A DNA stretch of 64,000 nucleotides from JBQSUQ01 sp052384575 (GTDB taxonomy: Bacteria; Pseudomonadota; Gammaproteobacteria; Enterobacterales; Pasteurellaceae): assembly GCA_052384575.1 (NCBI GenBank), contig JBQSUQ010000019.1. One strand, given 5' to 3'. A model generated the notes under the pieces. It was not told where the DNA came from. It did not search any database and saw only the letters and a list, made by a program, of their open reading frames with translations. This document shows positions 35,068 to 42,923 of this stretch, in pieces (the stretch's first letter is position 1; every line of letters starts with the position of its first letter). The position numbers and the translations under genes are program-made.

Positions 35068-35318
35068 TGAGTAAGAGAAGCTTTTTTTTATTTGTGCTAA
35101 TTTATTCTTTTTTTACTGCTTTTTTTGCCATTTTTTTTTCTCACACTTTATTTGAAATATTACACCATTTTGAAAATGGTTTATCTATTTTAGATATTGA
35201 CTTATTGGTGTTTTTTACTGATGATTTGATAATTAATATTAAGTTTATACTATCTCTTTTTATTTTGCTTTTTGTAATATTTTTCTTCGGTTATGGAAAG
35301 TTCTATAATATTCTTTAA
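35067..35318 (+). CDS. Small two-helix membrane protein, immunity-like (copy 3)
   Basis: An 83-residue hydrophobic protein (MSKRSFFLFVLIYSFF...). An AAGGAG ribosome site precedes the ATG at 35067, which overlaps the stop of the preceding toxin fragment. The longer frame from 34959 would begin inside that fragment and is rejected. It ends in GYGKFYNIL, nearly the same as GYGKKYNIF of copy 2. Probable immunity paralogue. Confidence 0.65.
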   Translation: MSKRSFFLFVLIYSFFTAFFAIFFSHTLFEILHHFENGLSILDIDLLVFFTDDLIINIKFILSLFILLFVIFFFGYGKFYNIL

Positions 35319-35431
35319 ATATAAGCTCCTGACCTTATATCTTAATTACATTATAAAATGATAAATTTAATTGTTTAATGTTATTGCTGAAATGCTGATA
35401 GTTTCGCTAGGTGAGTAACAGGAGATAAATA

Positions 35432-35794
35432 ATGAAGAAATATCTTTTTTCTTTAAATTTAACTATTATTTTTTTATCTCTTATCTATGGAATTTTTTCT
35501 GGTGGAATAAAAAATAATTTTAATAACAGACAGGAAGGTGAAAGGCTTTTTATTTTATTAAATGTTAAGTTTGGGAATGAAATTATACTCAAAAAAACGG
35601 GGTTTAGATATTTTAACTTTGAACTTGTTTTAAATAATAATAAACTTGTAGAGCTTCGTGAAATTCTTTCAAGAAAAGGGTATTCAACAGTAAATAATGG
35701 AACTTATTGTAAAAATGGAAATGCTGTTTTTTTATCTTTTTATAAAATTAATACGGAGCTTAGATATGAGTACGAATCTGACTATTGCCGTTAA
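35432..35794 (+). CDS. Membrane-anchored or exported small protein, possible immunity protein
   Basis: I do not recognise it. The 120 residues begin with a hydrophobic segment (MKKYLFSLNLTIIFLSLIYG) that could be an anchor or uncleaved signal, followed by a soluble basic domain of about 95 residues (for example ILLNVKFGNEIILKK and KLVELREILSRKGY). The ribosome site is AGGAG. Unlike the other small proteins here it is not a two-helix paralogue. Its 3' end overlaps the start of the next toxin-like frame by 29 bases. It may be the immunity partner of a lost module. Confidence 0.55.
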   Translation: MKKYLFSLNLTIIFLSLIYGIFSGGIKNNFNNRQEGERLFILLNVKFGNEIILKKTGFRYFNFELVLNNNKLVELREILSRKGYSTVNNGTYCKNGNAVFLSFYKINTELRYEYESDYCR

Positions 35795-36185
35795 ATATCC
35801 TTTAACAACAGAGCTTGCTACAACAGCAGCAGTGAATACAGGATATCAATTATCACAGGATAGACCTTATAACCCTTATGATTTGCTACAAGCTGAATTT
35901 TCAACGGTACTCACTCGAAATAAGACTTTAGATAAACAAGTGAGTATTAATGTGATGTTATCAACATTAAATACAGAAAATCCAAATGATTATGGTTGGA
36001 ATGCATTGGGAGCTATTAGTGGAACTGTTGGAGGAGGGGTATCACGATATAAATTAGGCAACAAATACACAGATTCATTTTTTAAACCAATAGTATCTTC
36101 TTATGGTAGTGAGTTTTTTGGAGACTCCAATAGAATAAAGAAAATATATTTTAAATTAGAGGATGCTAAAAATGAGATTGAATAG
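35766..36185 (+). CDS. Orphan toxin C-terminal-like module
   Basis: 139 residues from an ATG with GGAG seven bases upstream, although that start lies inside the previous gene. Features: KYPLTTELATTAAVNTGYQ (repeated at 35005), RPYNPYDLLQAEFSTVLTR, and a glycine-rich segment NALGAISGTVGGGVSRYKLG, then a mixed C-terminus ending in LEDAKNEIE. The glycine-rich segment in a C-terminal domain and the overlapping small membrane gene resemble CdiA-CT/CdiI or MafB-type cassettes. No secretion domain, signal peptide or TPS partner is present, so it could not be delivered alone. It may be an orphan cassette used by recombination. An open frame from 35697 adds 23 residues but lacks a ribosome site. Confidence 0.55.
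   Translation: MSTNLTIAVKYPLTTELATTAAVNTGYQLSQDRPYNPYDLLQAEFSTVLTRNKTLDKQVSINVMLSTLNTENPNDYGWNALGAISGTVGGGVSRYKLGNKYTDSFFKPIVSSYGSEFFGDSNRIKKIYFKLEDAKNEIE
35793..35840 (+). repeat. 48-bp direct repeat, second copy
   Basis: Second copy of the 35005-35052 repeat, with four mismatches. Here it runs on into the larger toxin-like frame. Confidence 0.85.
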
Positions 36186-36483
36186 ATTTTGGCGATCTAG
36201 TGTTTTTTTTTACATCTATCTGTATGTATTTCTTCTATGTAGAGATATTTTCTTCTTAATATATGTATATATTAGGAAAGGAATTATTTATTGGGATAAT
36301 GTAGCTTTTAAGGAAGCCTTTGTCAGCTCACTGATTTTATTTATCCCAATATTTCTTATTCAATATTTATACTATAAATTTGGAAAAGACTCTGAATATC
36401 AAAAGCAAAAACGATTAAAAGAAAAACTCACTTATAAAATCATTAATGAACGATATGAAGAGAAAAAAAGAGAAAAGCGTTGA
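36172..36483 (+). CDS. Membrane protein overlapping the toxin-like module, probable immunity protein
   Basis: 103 residues from the ATG at 36172 (MRLNRFWRSSVFFY), which overlaps the preceding stop by 14 bases; GAGGATG is the ribosome site. Two hydrophobic segments (about 8-32 and 50-68) are followed by a strongly charged tail (KQKRLKEKLTYK...EEKKREKR). It is not an obvious paralogue of the three smaller proteins. The overlap with the toxin-like frame suggests coupled synthesis, as in toxin-immunity pairs. Confidence 0.6.
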   Translation: MRLNRFWRSSVFFYIYLYVFLLCRDIFFLIYVYIRKGIIYWDNVAFKEAFVSSLILFIPIFLIQYLYYKFGKDSEYQKQKRLKEKLTYKIINERYEEKKREKR

Positions 36484-36554
36484 TGTGCTATTTTGATAGA
36501 ATAATTGGAGCTAAATTACCAAGATATATAATCAACAGACAAACATCTCTGACA

Positions 36555-36596
36555 AAAAGTGCGGTAGGAAATTAGATTAATTTTCACCGCACTTTT
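36555..36596. terminator. Uptake-signal hairpin between island and hslU
   Basis: AAAAGTGCGGT and ACCGCACTTTT pair across a loop of about 20 bases. These are the first uptake signals after 31155 and mark the right edge of the island; the hairpin can serve convergent hslU. Confidence 0.65.
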
Positions 36597-36602
36597 ATTT
36601 AA

Positions 36603-37925
36603 TTAAAGAATAAATCGACTTAAATCTTCGTTTTCGACGACATCATTTAATGCGTTGGCAACGTAGCTTTCGTCAATAATGATTTTCTCGCCTGAACGTT
36701 CGCTTGCATCGAAAGAAATACCGTCCATTAAGCGTTCAAGTACGGTATGTAAACGACGGGCACCAATATTTTCTGTTTTTTCATTTACGCGGAAAGCGGA
36801 CTCAGCAATTTTGCTAATGCCTTCTGCAGTGAACTCAATATCAACACCTTCAGTTTTCATTAATTCACGATATTGCAAGGTTAATGAGGCGTTTGGTTCC
36901 GTTAAAATACGCTCAAAATCTTCTTTAGTAAGGGATTTCAATTCCACACGAATAGGTAATCGACCTTGCAACTCAGGCAATAAATCTGATGGACGTGCTA
37001 CTTGGAAAGCGCCCGAACAAATAAACAAAATATGATCGGTTTTGACCATACCATGTTTGGTATTGACGGTTGAGCCTTCAATAATAGGCAGTAAATCGCG
37101 TTGCACCCCTTCACGAGACACGTCGCCACCACTGTGCTCCCCTTTCTTGCAAATCTTGTCAATTTCATCAATAAATACAATGCCATGCTGTTCAACAGCT
37201 TCAATGGCCTTTTGTTTTAGTTCTTCATTATTGACTAATTTTGCTGCTTCTTCGTCAATCATAATTTTTAACGCATCTTTAATTTTCATTTTGCGTTTTT
37301 TTGTTTTGTTCGGCGACATTCCCTCAAATAAAGATTGTAATTGAGAAGTCATTTCTTCCATGCCTGGTGGTGTCATAATTTCTACACTAACAGGCGCAGA
37401 AACATCAATCTCAATTTCTTTATCGTCTAGTTGGCCTTCGCGTAATTTTTTACGGAAAATTTGACGGGTTGAGTTGCTGTTGCTTTCTTCCGCATTTCCC
37501 CATTGATCCTTCGCTGGTGGCAATAACACATCTAAAATACGATCTTCTGCTGCATCTTGTGCTTTCATTCGGTTTTTTTCAACAGCTTGTTGACGCACTA
37601 ATTTCATTGAAACATCGGCTAAATCGCGAATAATTGAATCCACTTCTTTACCCACATAACCGACTTCAGTAAATTTTGTCGCTTCTACTTTGATAAAAGG
37701 AGCATTAGCCAATTTTGCCAAACGGCGAGCAATTTCAGTTTTACCCACCCCAGTTGGTCCAATCATTAAAATATTTTTAGGTGTTACTTCTTGGCGTAAA
37801 TCTTCTGGTAATTGCATGCGGCGCCAGCGGTTACGCAACGCGATAGCAACTGCGCGTTTCGCTTCATTTTGTCCAATAATATGTGCATCTAATTCTGATA
37901 CGATTTCACGAGGTGTCATTGACAT
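36603..37925 (-). CDS. hslU: ATPase subunit HslU of the HslUV protease
   Basis: AAA+ unfoldase that feeds proteins to HslV. 440 residues: MSMTPREIVSELDAHIIGQN, Walker A GPTGVGKTEIARRLAK, the pore-loop region FTEVGYVGKEVDS, Walker B FIDEIDKICKKG, and the C-terminal SRFIL that docks to HslV. The inserted I domain (about 110-240) is present. An AAGGAAA ribosome site supports the start; it lies 41 bp after hslV. Confidence 0.97.
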   Translation of the reverse strand: MSMTPREIVSELDAHIIGQNEAKRAVAIALRNRWRRMQLPEDLRQEVTPKNILMIGPTGVGKTEIARRLAKLANAPFIKVEATKFTEVGYVGKEVDSIIRDLADVSMKLVRQQAVEKNRMKAQDAAEDRILDVLLPPAKDQWGNAEESNSNSTRQIFRKKLREGQLDDKEIEIDVSAPVSVEIMTPPGMEEMTSQLQSLFEGMSPNKTKKRKMKIKDALKIMIDEEAAKLVNNEELKQKAIEAVEQHGIVFIDEIDKICKKGEHSGGDVSREGVQRDLLPIIEGSTVNTKHGMVKTDHILFICSGAFQVARPSDLLPELQGRLPIRVELKSLTKEDFERILTEPNASLTLQYRELMKTEGVDIEFTAEGISKIAESAFRVNEKTENIGARRLHTVLERLMDGISFDASERSGEKIIIDESYVANALNDVVENEDLSRFIL

Positions 37926-37966
37926 AATATATTTCCTTTTCTATCCCTTATTTTTTAAGGCATATT

Positions 37967-38488
37967 TTATAATTCTTCAATAATGTGATTATGGTTAGTG
38001 TAAATATCAATATCGCCAGCAATATTGAGCGCTTGTTTGACGATTTCCGCTGCGCTGAGATTATTTTCTGTGCGCAACAAGGCTAAGGCTGCCGATTTTG
38101 CATAGTTTCCGCCTGAGCCAATAGCAAGCACATCAAATTCAGGTTCAATCACATCGCCGCTGCCAGAAATTAATAAGAAATCGCTGTCATTTGCTACAAT
38201 CATCATGGCTTCTAAGCGACGTAATGCACGTTCTGTGCGCCATTCTTTTGCTAATTCCACCGCACTTTTGACTAAATGTCCTTGATGTAATTCTAATTTT
38301 TTCTCAAATAAATCACGCAAGATAAAGGCGTCTGCTGTTGACCCTGCAAACCCTGTGACCACTTGATCTTTATAAAGGCGGCGAACTTTACGCACTGTTC
38401 CTTTTTCTACACAATTACCTAAAGTGGCTTGTCCATCGCCACCAATCGCGATTTTGCCATTTTTACGCACACAAACGATGGTTGTCAT
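37967..38488 (-). CDS. hslV: Protease subunit HslV
   Basis: Threonine peptidase of the HslUV complex. After removal of Met1 the N-terminal Thr (TTIVCVRKNGK) is the nucleophile. Other motifs are GGDGQATLGN, KVRRLYKDQVVTGFAGSTAD and AIGSGGNYAKSAALALL. Length 173 is normal. An uptake signal lies inside. First gene of hslVU, behind a sigma-32-like promoter. Confidence 0.97.
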   Translation of the reverse strand: MTTIVCVRKNGKIAIGGDGQATLGNCVEKGTVRKVRRLYKDQVVTGFAGSTADAFILRDLFEKKLELHQGHLVKSAVELAKEWRTERALRRLEAMMIVANDSDFLLISGSGDVIEPEFDVLAIGSGGNYAKSAALALLRTENNLSAAEIVKQALNIAGDIDIYTNHNHIIEEL

Positions 38489-38520
38489 GTTGTTATCCTT
38501 TTATTGAAAATTTACCTATA

Positions 38521-38548
38521 AATGAGGGTTAAAAGAGCGATTTTCAAG
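38521..38548 (-). promoter_or_regulatory. Candidate heat-shock (sigma-32) promoter of hslVU
   Basis: On the minus strand, CTTGAAA (38548-38542) and CCCTCATT (38528-38521) are separated by 13 bp, close to the sigma-32 form CTTGAA-N13-17-CCCCAT-T. The hslV start is about 33 bp downstream. Confidence 0.7.
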
Positions 38549-38561
38549 AGAAATGCCAATA

Positions 38562-38592
38562 AAAAATCCACCATTAAGTGCGGTGGATTTTT
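38562..38592. terminator. Terminator of aspA with an uptake signal in the loop
   Basis: AAAAATCCACC and GGTGGATTTTT form an 11-bp stem. The right arm and loop contain AAGTGCGGTGG, so only one uptake signal is used here. Confidence 0.7.
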
Positions 38593-38604
38593 GGTAAGTT
38601 TTAT

Positions 38605-40032
38605 TTATTCATCATCCGTAAAGCGCGTTGCTTTGTAAGTTGGTTTCATGAGATTTTCCACAGAGAGAATATCATCAAGCTGTGCTTCGGTGAGCAAGCC
38701 GCGTTCAAGCACCACTTCTTTCACGCCTTTGCCCGTTTGCGCACAAATTTTGCCAACAATATCGCCTTCGTGGTGTCCGATAAATGGATTGAGATAGGTC
38801 ACAATGCCGATGGAATTAAAGACGAAATGTTCGCAGATGTCGCGATTTACGGTAATACCATCAATACATTTATCGCGTAAATTGACACAAGCGTTGGATA
38901 AAATTTCAATAGATTCAAACATGGCTTGACCAATAACAGGTTCCATTACGTTAAGTTGTAATTGCCCTGCTTCAGCAGCGAAGGTTACCGTTGTGTCATT
39001 ACCAATCACTTTAAAGCAAACTTGATTGACCACTTCTGGAATCACTGGGTTGACTTTGGCTGGCATAATGGAAGAGCCGGCTTGCAACTCAGGTAAGTTA
39101 ATTTCATTTAAGCCAGCACGAGGACCTGATGAAAGTAAACGTAAGTCGTTACAAACTTTCGATAATTTCACCGCACTTCGTTTTAATGCGCCATGTACCA
39201 TAACATAAGCACCACAGTCGGAGGTGGCTTCAATGAGGTTTTCAGAAAGCACACAAGGCAGTTGTGATACTTCGGCTAAGTATTTTACTGCTAATTCTGA
39301 ATAGCCTTCAGGCGTGTTTAACCCAGTGCCAATGGCGGTCGCCCCTAGATTGACTTCTAGCAATAATTCTGCTGTACGTTTTAAGTTACGCACTTCTTCT
39401 TCTAACAAGACAGCAAAGGCTTTAAATTCCTGACCAACAGTCATTGGCACTGCATCTTGTAATTGCGTGCGACCCATTTTTAAGACATCAGCAAATTCTT
39501 CGGATTTTTTTTCAAAACCCTGTTGTAAATAATGAATTTTATCAATCAGTTTCATAACGCTGTTATAGACAGCGATACGAAATCCTGTTGGGTAAGCGTC
39601 ATTTGTGGATTGGCTTGCGTTCACATGATCCATCGGGTTAATAATTTTATATTCCCCTTTTTGATGGCCTAATAACTCTAACGCGAGGTTTGCCACCACT
39701 TCATTGGTATTCATATTAACAGAGGTGCCAGCACCGCCTTGATAAACATCGGACGGGAATTGATCCATACAACGACCTTTTACTAAAATTTCGTCGCAAG
39801 CTTGCACAATGGCATTACCAATTTTTTTCGGAATGACGCCCAGTTCTGCGTTAGCAAGTGCGGTGGCTTTTTTTACCATCACCATGCCACGCACAAATTC
39901 AGGTACATCAGAAATGCAATTGTTTGAAATGGTAAAATTTTCAACTGCTCTTAAGGTATGAATACCCCAATAAACTTCATTAGAAACTTCTCTTTCGCCT
40001 AATAAATCCACTTCGATACGAACATTATTCAT
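38605..40032 (-). CDS. aspA: Aspartate ammonia-lyase
   Basis: Converts aspartate to fumarate and ammonia. The fumarase/aspartase superfamily signature GSSIMPAKVNPV is present, with GTSVNMNTNEVVANL and the substrate-site segment MDHVNASQSTNDAYPTG. 475 residues. In anaerobic growth the fumarate formed is a respiratory electron acceptor, which fits the divergent C4-dicarboxylate carrier gene and the shared FNR/CRP-like site. Confidence 0.97.
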   Translation of the reverse strand: MNNVRIEVDLLGEREVSNEVYWGIHTLRAVENFTISNNCISDVPEFVRGMVMVKKATALANAELGVIPKKIGNAIVQACDEILVKGRCMDQFPSDVYQGGAGTSVNMNTNEVVANLALELLGHQKGEYKIINPMDHVNASQSTNDAYPTGFRIAVYNSVMKLIDKIHYLQQGFEKKSEEFADVLKMGRTQLQDAVPMTVGQEFKAFAVLLEEEVRNLKRTAELLLEVNLGATAIGTGLNTPEGYSELAVKYLAEVSQLPCVLSENLIEATSDCGAYVMVHGALKRSAVKLSKVCNDLRLLSSGPRAGLNEINLPELQAGSSIMPAKVNPVIPEVVNQVCFKVIGNDTTVTFAAEAGQLQLNVMEPVIGQAMFESIEILSNACVNLRDKCIDGITVNRDICEHFVFNSIGIVTYLNPFIGHHEGDIVGKICAQTGKGVKEVVLERGLLTEAQLDDILSVENLMKPTYKATRFTDDE

Positions 40033-40109
40033 TTTTCCACCTCTTTTTTAACTATGTGATGAAGGAATTAAATTTGGAGCAGATCATAGCGAATTATGGA
40101 GTGTAAAAG

Positions 40110-40125
40110 TTTGATCTTGATCACA
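40110..40125. promoter_or_regulatory. Overlapping FNR- and CRP-like site between aspA and dcuB
   Basis: TTGAT-CTTG-ATCAC (40111-40124) matches the FNR site TTGAT-N4-ATCAA at nine of ten positions. The same bases give TTTGA-N6-TCACA, one mismatch from the CRP site. It lies 78 bp from aspA and about 187 bp from dcuB. Confidence 0.7.
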
Positions 40126-40176
40126 TAATTAGCCCACTATTCCGTATATTATTTTATCTGTCGGATTAAAAAATTT

Positions 40177-40194
40177 AGGGGATAAAAACCCCTG
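40177..40194 (+). other. Small hairpin in the dcuB leader
   Basis: AGGGG and CCCCT (7-base loop) are followed by GTTTT. It could be a weak attenuator, but the stem has only 5 bp. Confidence 0.3.
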
Positions 40195-40311
40195 TTTTAG
40201 TAGGTGATTAAGCCAAAAGAGAGTATGATCACTAAAAATTTTATCTGTAATTTGAGATAAAGTGCGGTGTAAATTTCAACAGTTTTTATATTAGAAAAAT
40301 AGGAGGGGCTT

Positions 40312-41634
40312 ATGTCGATTATGTTCTTAGTACAATTTGCCATTGTACTGTTATGTATCCTAATTGGTGCGCGTGTTGGCGGCATTGGTTTAGGGGTATT
40401 TGGTGGTTTGGGTTTAGCCATTCTTTCTTTTGGATTTGGTTTAAAACCAGCAGGTCTACCAATTGACGTTATGTTTATGATTATGGCGGTGGTTGCAGCA
40501 GCTTCTGCTATGCAAGCCGCAGGTGGTTTGGATTATATGATCAAAATCGCCACTAATATTTTACGTCGCAATCCAAAATACATTACTTTTATGGCTCCTG
40601 CAGTAACCTGGACATTCACTGTATTAGCAGGTACAGGTCATGTGGCTTATTCTGTATTGCCTGTGATTGCAGAGGTAAGCCGTCATAATGGTATTCGTCC
40701 AGAGCGTCCACTTTCAATGGCTGTAATTGCATCGCAATTTGCGATTGTGGCAAGCCCAATTGCCGCTGCGGTGGTGGCAGTTGTTGCTTTCCTTGAACCA
40801 CAAGGTATCCATTTAGGCGATGTACTAATGGTAACCATGCCGGCAACAATTTTAGGTTTAGGCTTAGCTTGTGTCTTTGTGAATAAAATGGGCAAAGAGC
40901 TAAAAGATGATCCACATTATCAAGCGTTATTACAAAATCCTGAATATGTAAAAGCCAATAGCGTTAATACTGATTTAAATGAAATTAAAATCAAACCTAC
41001 CGCAAAACCTTCAGTGGCATTATTCTTAATTGGTGCCTTGTTAGTGGTTATTATGGGTGCAGCACCTTCATTACGCCCAGTCTTTGATGGCAAACCAATG
41101 GGTATGGCACATACCATTGAAATCGTTATGTTGACCATTGGTGCGTTGATTATTTTATTCTGTAAACCAGATGGTAATGAAATTACGCGTGGTTCTGTTT
41201 TCCATGCGGGTATGCGTGCAGTTATCGCCATTTTTGGTATCGCATGGTTAGGTGATACCTTAATGCAAGCGCACATGACAGAAGTAAAAGATATGGTGAA
41301 AGGTTTGGTTGAAACTGCACCATGGGCATTTGCGTTCGCATTATTTGTGTTGTCTGTATTGGTGAATAGCCAAGGTGCAACTGTGGCAACCTTGTTCCCA
41401 TTAGCTGTGGCATTGGGTATTCCTGCGCCAATCTTAATTGGGGTATTTGTTGCGGTAAATGGTTACTTCTTCATTCCAAACTATGGACCAATCATTGCTT
41501 CTATTGACTTTGATACTACTGGCACCACAAAAATTGGTAAATTCATTTTTAACCATAGCTTTATGATCCCAGGCTTGCTCAGTATGTTCTTCAGTATCTG
41601 TTTCGGCTTGCTATTTGCTAACTTGTTTTTATAA
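40312..41634 (+). CDS. dcuB: Anaerobic C4-dicarboxylate transporter (Dcu family)
   Basis: Inner-membrane fumarate/succinate-type exchanger for anaerobic growth. About ten or more hydrophobic segments span 440 residues. Family patterns: GARVGGIGLGVFGGLGLAIL, AGGLDYMIKIA.NILRRNPKYI, LAGTGHVAYSVLPVIAEV, and GTTKIGKFIFNHSFMIPGLL. It is similar to both DcuA and DcuB of E. coli; the dcuB label follows Haemophilus convention and the divergent FNR-like control. Start has AGGAGGGG. Confidence 0.88.
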   Translation: MSIMFLVQFAIVLLCILIGARVGGIGLGVFGGLGLAILSFGFGLKPAGLPIDVMFMIMAVVAAASAMQAAGGLDYMIKIATNILRRNPKYITFMAPAVTWTFTVLAGTGHVAYSVLPVIAEVSRHNGIRPERPLSMAVIASQFAIVASPIAAAVVAVVAFLEPQGIHLGDVLMVTMPATILGLGLACVFVNKMGKELKDDPHYQALLQNPEYVKANSVNTDLNEIKIKPTAKPSVALFLIGALLVVIMGAAPSLRPVFDGKPMGMAHTIEIVMLTIGALIILFCKPDGNEITRGSVFHAGMRAVIAIFGIAWLGDTLMQAHMTEVKDMVKGLVETAPWAFAFALFVLSVLVNSQGATVATLFPLAVALGIPAPILIGVFVAVNGYFFIPNYGPIIASIDFDTTGTTKIGKFIFNHSFMIPGLLSMFFSICFGLLFANLFL

Positions 41635-41710
41635 GTAGCATTTGTGAAATAAAAAGTGCGGTGGATTTTAATAAAGTTTTGCTGATTTAATCCTCGTGCA
41701 TAGGACCAAA

Positions 41711-41733
41711 AGGGCGTATATAATACGCCCTTT
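41711..41733 (+). terminator. Terminator after dcuB
   Basis: GGGCGTAT and ATACGCCC form an 8-bp stem with a 3-base loop, followed by TTTATT. It lies only 26 bp before the next ATG. Confidence 0.7.
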
Positions 41734-41758
41734 ATTATGGCAGTTGACAAATTTTAAT

Positions 41759-42253
41759 ATGAAAAAAATTCTTGTACTTATTTTGTCTATATATTGTGGT
41801 GTTGTGGTGGCGAAGGATGAGCCTGTTCGTATTCGTATTGACAATCACAGTTATGCATTAATTGCACCAGTGGCACAACCGCAGCGATTAATGGAAAATC
41901 AAAATAAATTACAACGGTTGTTAGATGAACAGCAACGCATTTCTGCGGTTATCAGAGCAACCAATGATAAACAGTTACTTGATCAACAATTCGAGGCATT
42001 AGCTCAATTGATGCTTGAGCAAGATAAGTTAGTGCAGGCTATTTTCAAAGGAGGGATTTATTCAAAACCGTTTTTAGTGAAGTTTATTTCGTTTCGTAAA
42101 CATTTTTCTCATACATTAAAAGGCGATTTTGCCCATTTTGTGAAAACAGGGTTGGCAGATGAGAAAAATGCACAACGTTTTTTGACAGTATATGATGCCA
42201 CGACCTCCGAATATGAAAGTGCGTTTTTGGTGTTGACTAAGAAATTTTTGTAA
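41759..42253 (+). CDS. Exported protein of unknown function
   Basis: I do not recognise it. The start at 41759 gives a signal peptide (MKKILVLILSIYCGVVVA, cut before KDEP) and 164 residues; the in-frame extension upstream would cross the dcuB terminator. The mature part is mostly helical and Gln-rich (MENQNKLQRLLDEQQRISAV), with a later basic segment (KFISFRKHFSHTLKGDF). No cysteine or metal motif is seen in the mature part. It is followed by an uptake-signal terminator shared with the nap operon. Confidence 0.75.
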   Translation: MKKILVLILSIYCGVVVAKDEPVRIRIDNHSYALIAPVAQPQRLMENQNKLQRLLDEQQRISAVIRATNDKQLLDQQFEALAQLMLEQDKLVQAIFKGGIYSKPFLVKFISFRKHFSHTLKGDFAHFVKTGLADEKNAQRFLTVYDATTSEYESAFLVLTKKFL

Positions 42254-42265
42254 TTCTTCCAATAA

Positions 42266-42294
42266 AAAAGTGCGGTGTTTTTCACCGCACTTTT
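42266..42294. terminator. Bidirectional uptake-signal terminator
   Basis: AAAAGTGCGGTG and CACCGCACTTTT form a 12-bp stem with a T5 loop and flanking A/T runs. It serves the exported-protein gene and napC. Confidence 0.85.
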
Positions 42295-42306
42295 GTCTAT
42301 CTTGCT

Positions 42307-42912
42307 TTATTTTTTCTCTTCAGGTTTGGCAATATCATCCGGGATGAACCCTTTTTGTACTGCTTTCATATGTGGTAAGTTGTGTGCAATCCCTTTGTGG
42401 CAATCAATACAGGTTTTGCCTTGTTCTTCGGCTTTAGCATGCATTTGTTGTGCCACTGTTTTTTGTTGCGTGAAGTCCATATCCTCAAAGTTATGGCAGT
42501 TGCGACATTCTTGAGAATTGTTAGCTTTCATTCGTGCCCATTCACGTTCAGCCATCTCTAAACGATGTGCTTCAAATTTTTCTTTGGTATCCACTTTGCC
42601 AGTGATGTGAGCATACACTTCTTTTGCCGCTTCAATTTTACGAATCCATTTTGGACCAAATTCATGTGGCAAGTGGCAATCTGAACAAATCGCTTTTACG
42701 CCACTGCGGTTTGAATAATGGATAGTTTGGCGATATTCGGGGACGACATCGTTCATATGGCAGTCTGAACAGAATTGCTCAGTGTTAGTGTATTCCAATG
42801 CGGTGTTTAATCCTCCCCAAGCTAAAATTCCCCCTAATGCAGAAACAACGATTAAGGTGCCTACTGCCATTTTGCTTGGACTACGAAACCATTTACAGAA
42901 TTTTTTTAGCAT
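42307..42912 (-). CDS. napC: Tetrahaem c-type cytochrome NapC
   Basis: Membrane-anchored quinol dehydrogenase that passes electrons to NapAB. One N-terminal helix (MAVGTLIVVSALGGILAWGG) anchors a periplasmic domain with four haem sites: CSDCH, CSDCH, CRNCH and CIDCH. 201 residues, normal for NapC/NirT. Last gene of napFDAGHBC, 11 bp after napB. Confidence 0.97.
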   Translation of the reverse strand: MLKKFCKWFRSPSKMAVGTLIVVSALGGILAWGGLNTALEYTNTEQFCSDCHMNDVVPEYRQTIHYSNRSGVKAICSDCHLPHEFGPKWIRKIEAAKEVYAHITGKVDTKEKFEAHRLEMAEREWARMKANNSQECRNCHNFEDMDFTQQKTVAQQMHAKAEEQGKTCIDCHKGIAHNLPHMKAVQKGFIPDDIAKPEEKK

Positions 42913-42923
42913 AATCGTTTTCC

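Noticed and set aside
35697..35765. 23-codon extension of the orphan toxin-like frame
   Set aside because: It has no ribosome site and lies in another frame of the preceding gene; the ATG at 35766 has GGAG at good distance.
42275..42514. Cysteine-rich frame antisense to napC and similar antisense frames over napG and nlpD
   Set aside because: They mirror conserved genes on the other strand, lack ribosome sites and have no recognisable motifs.
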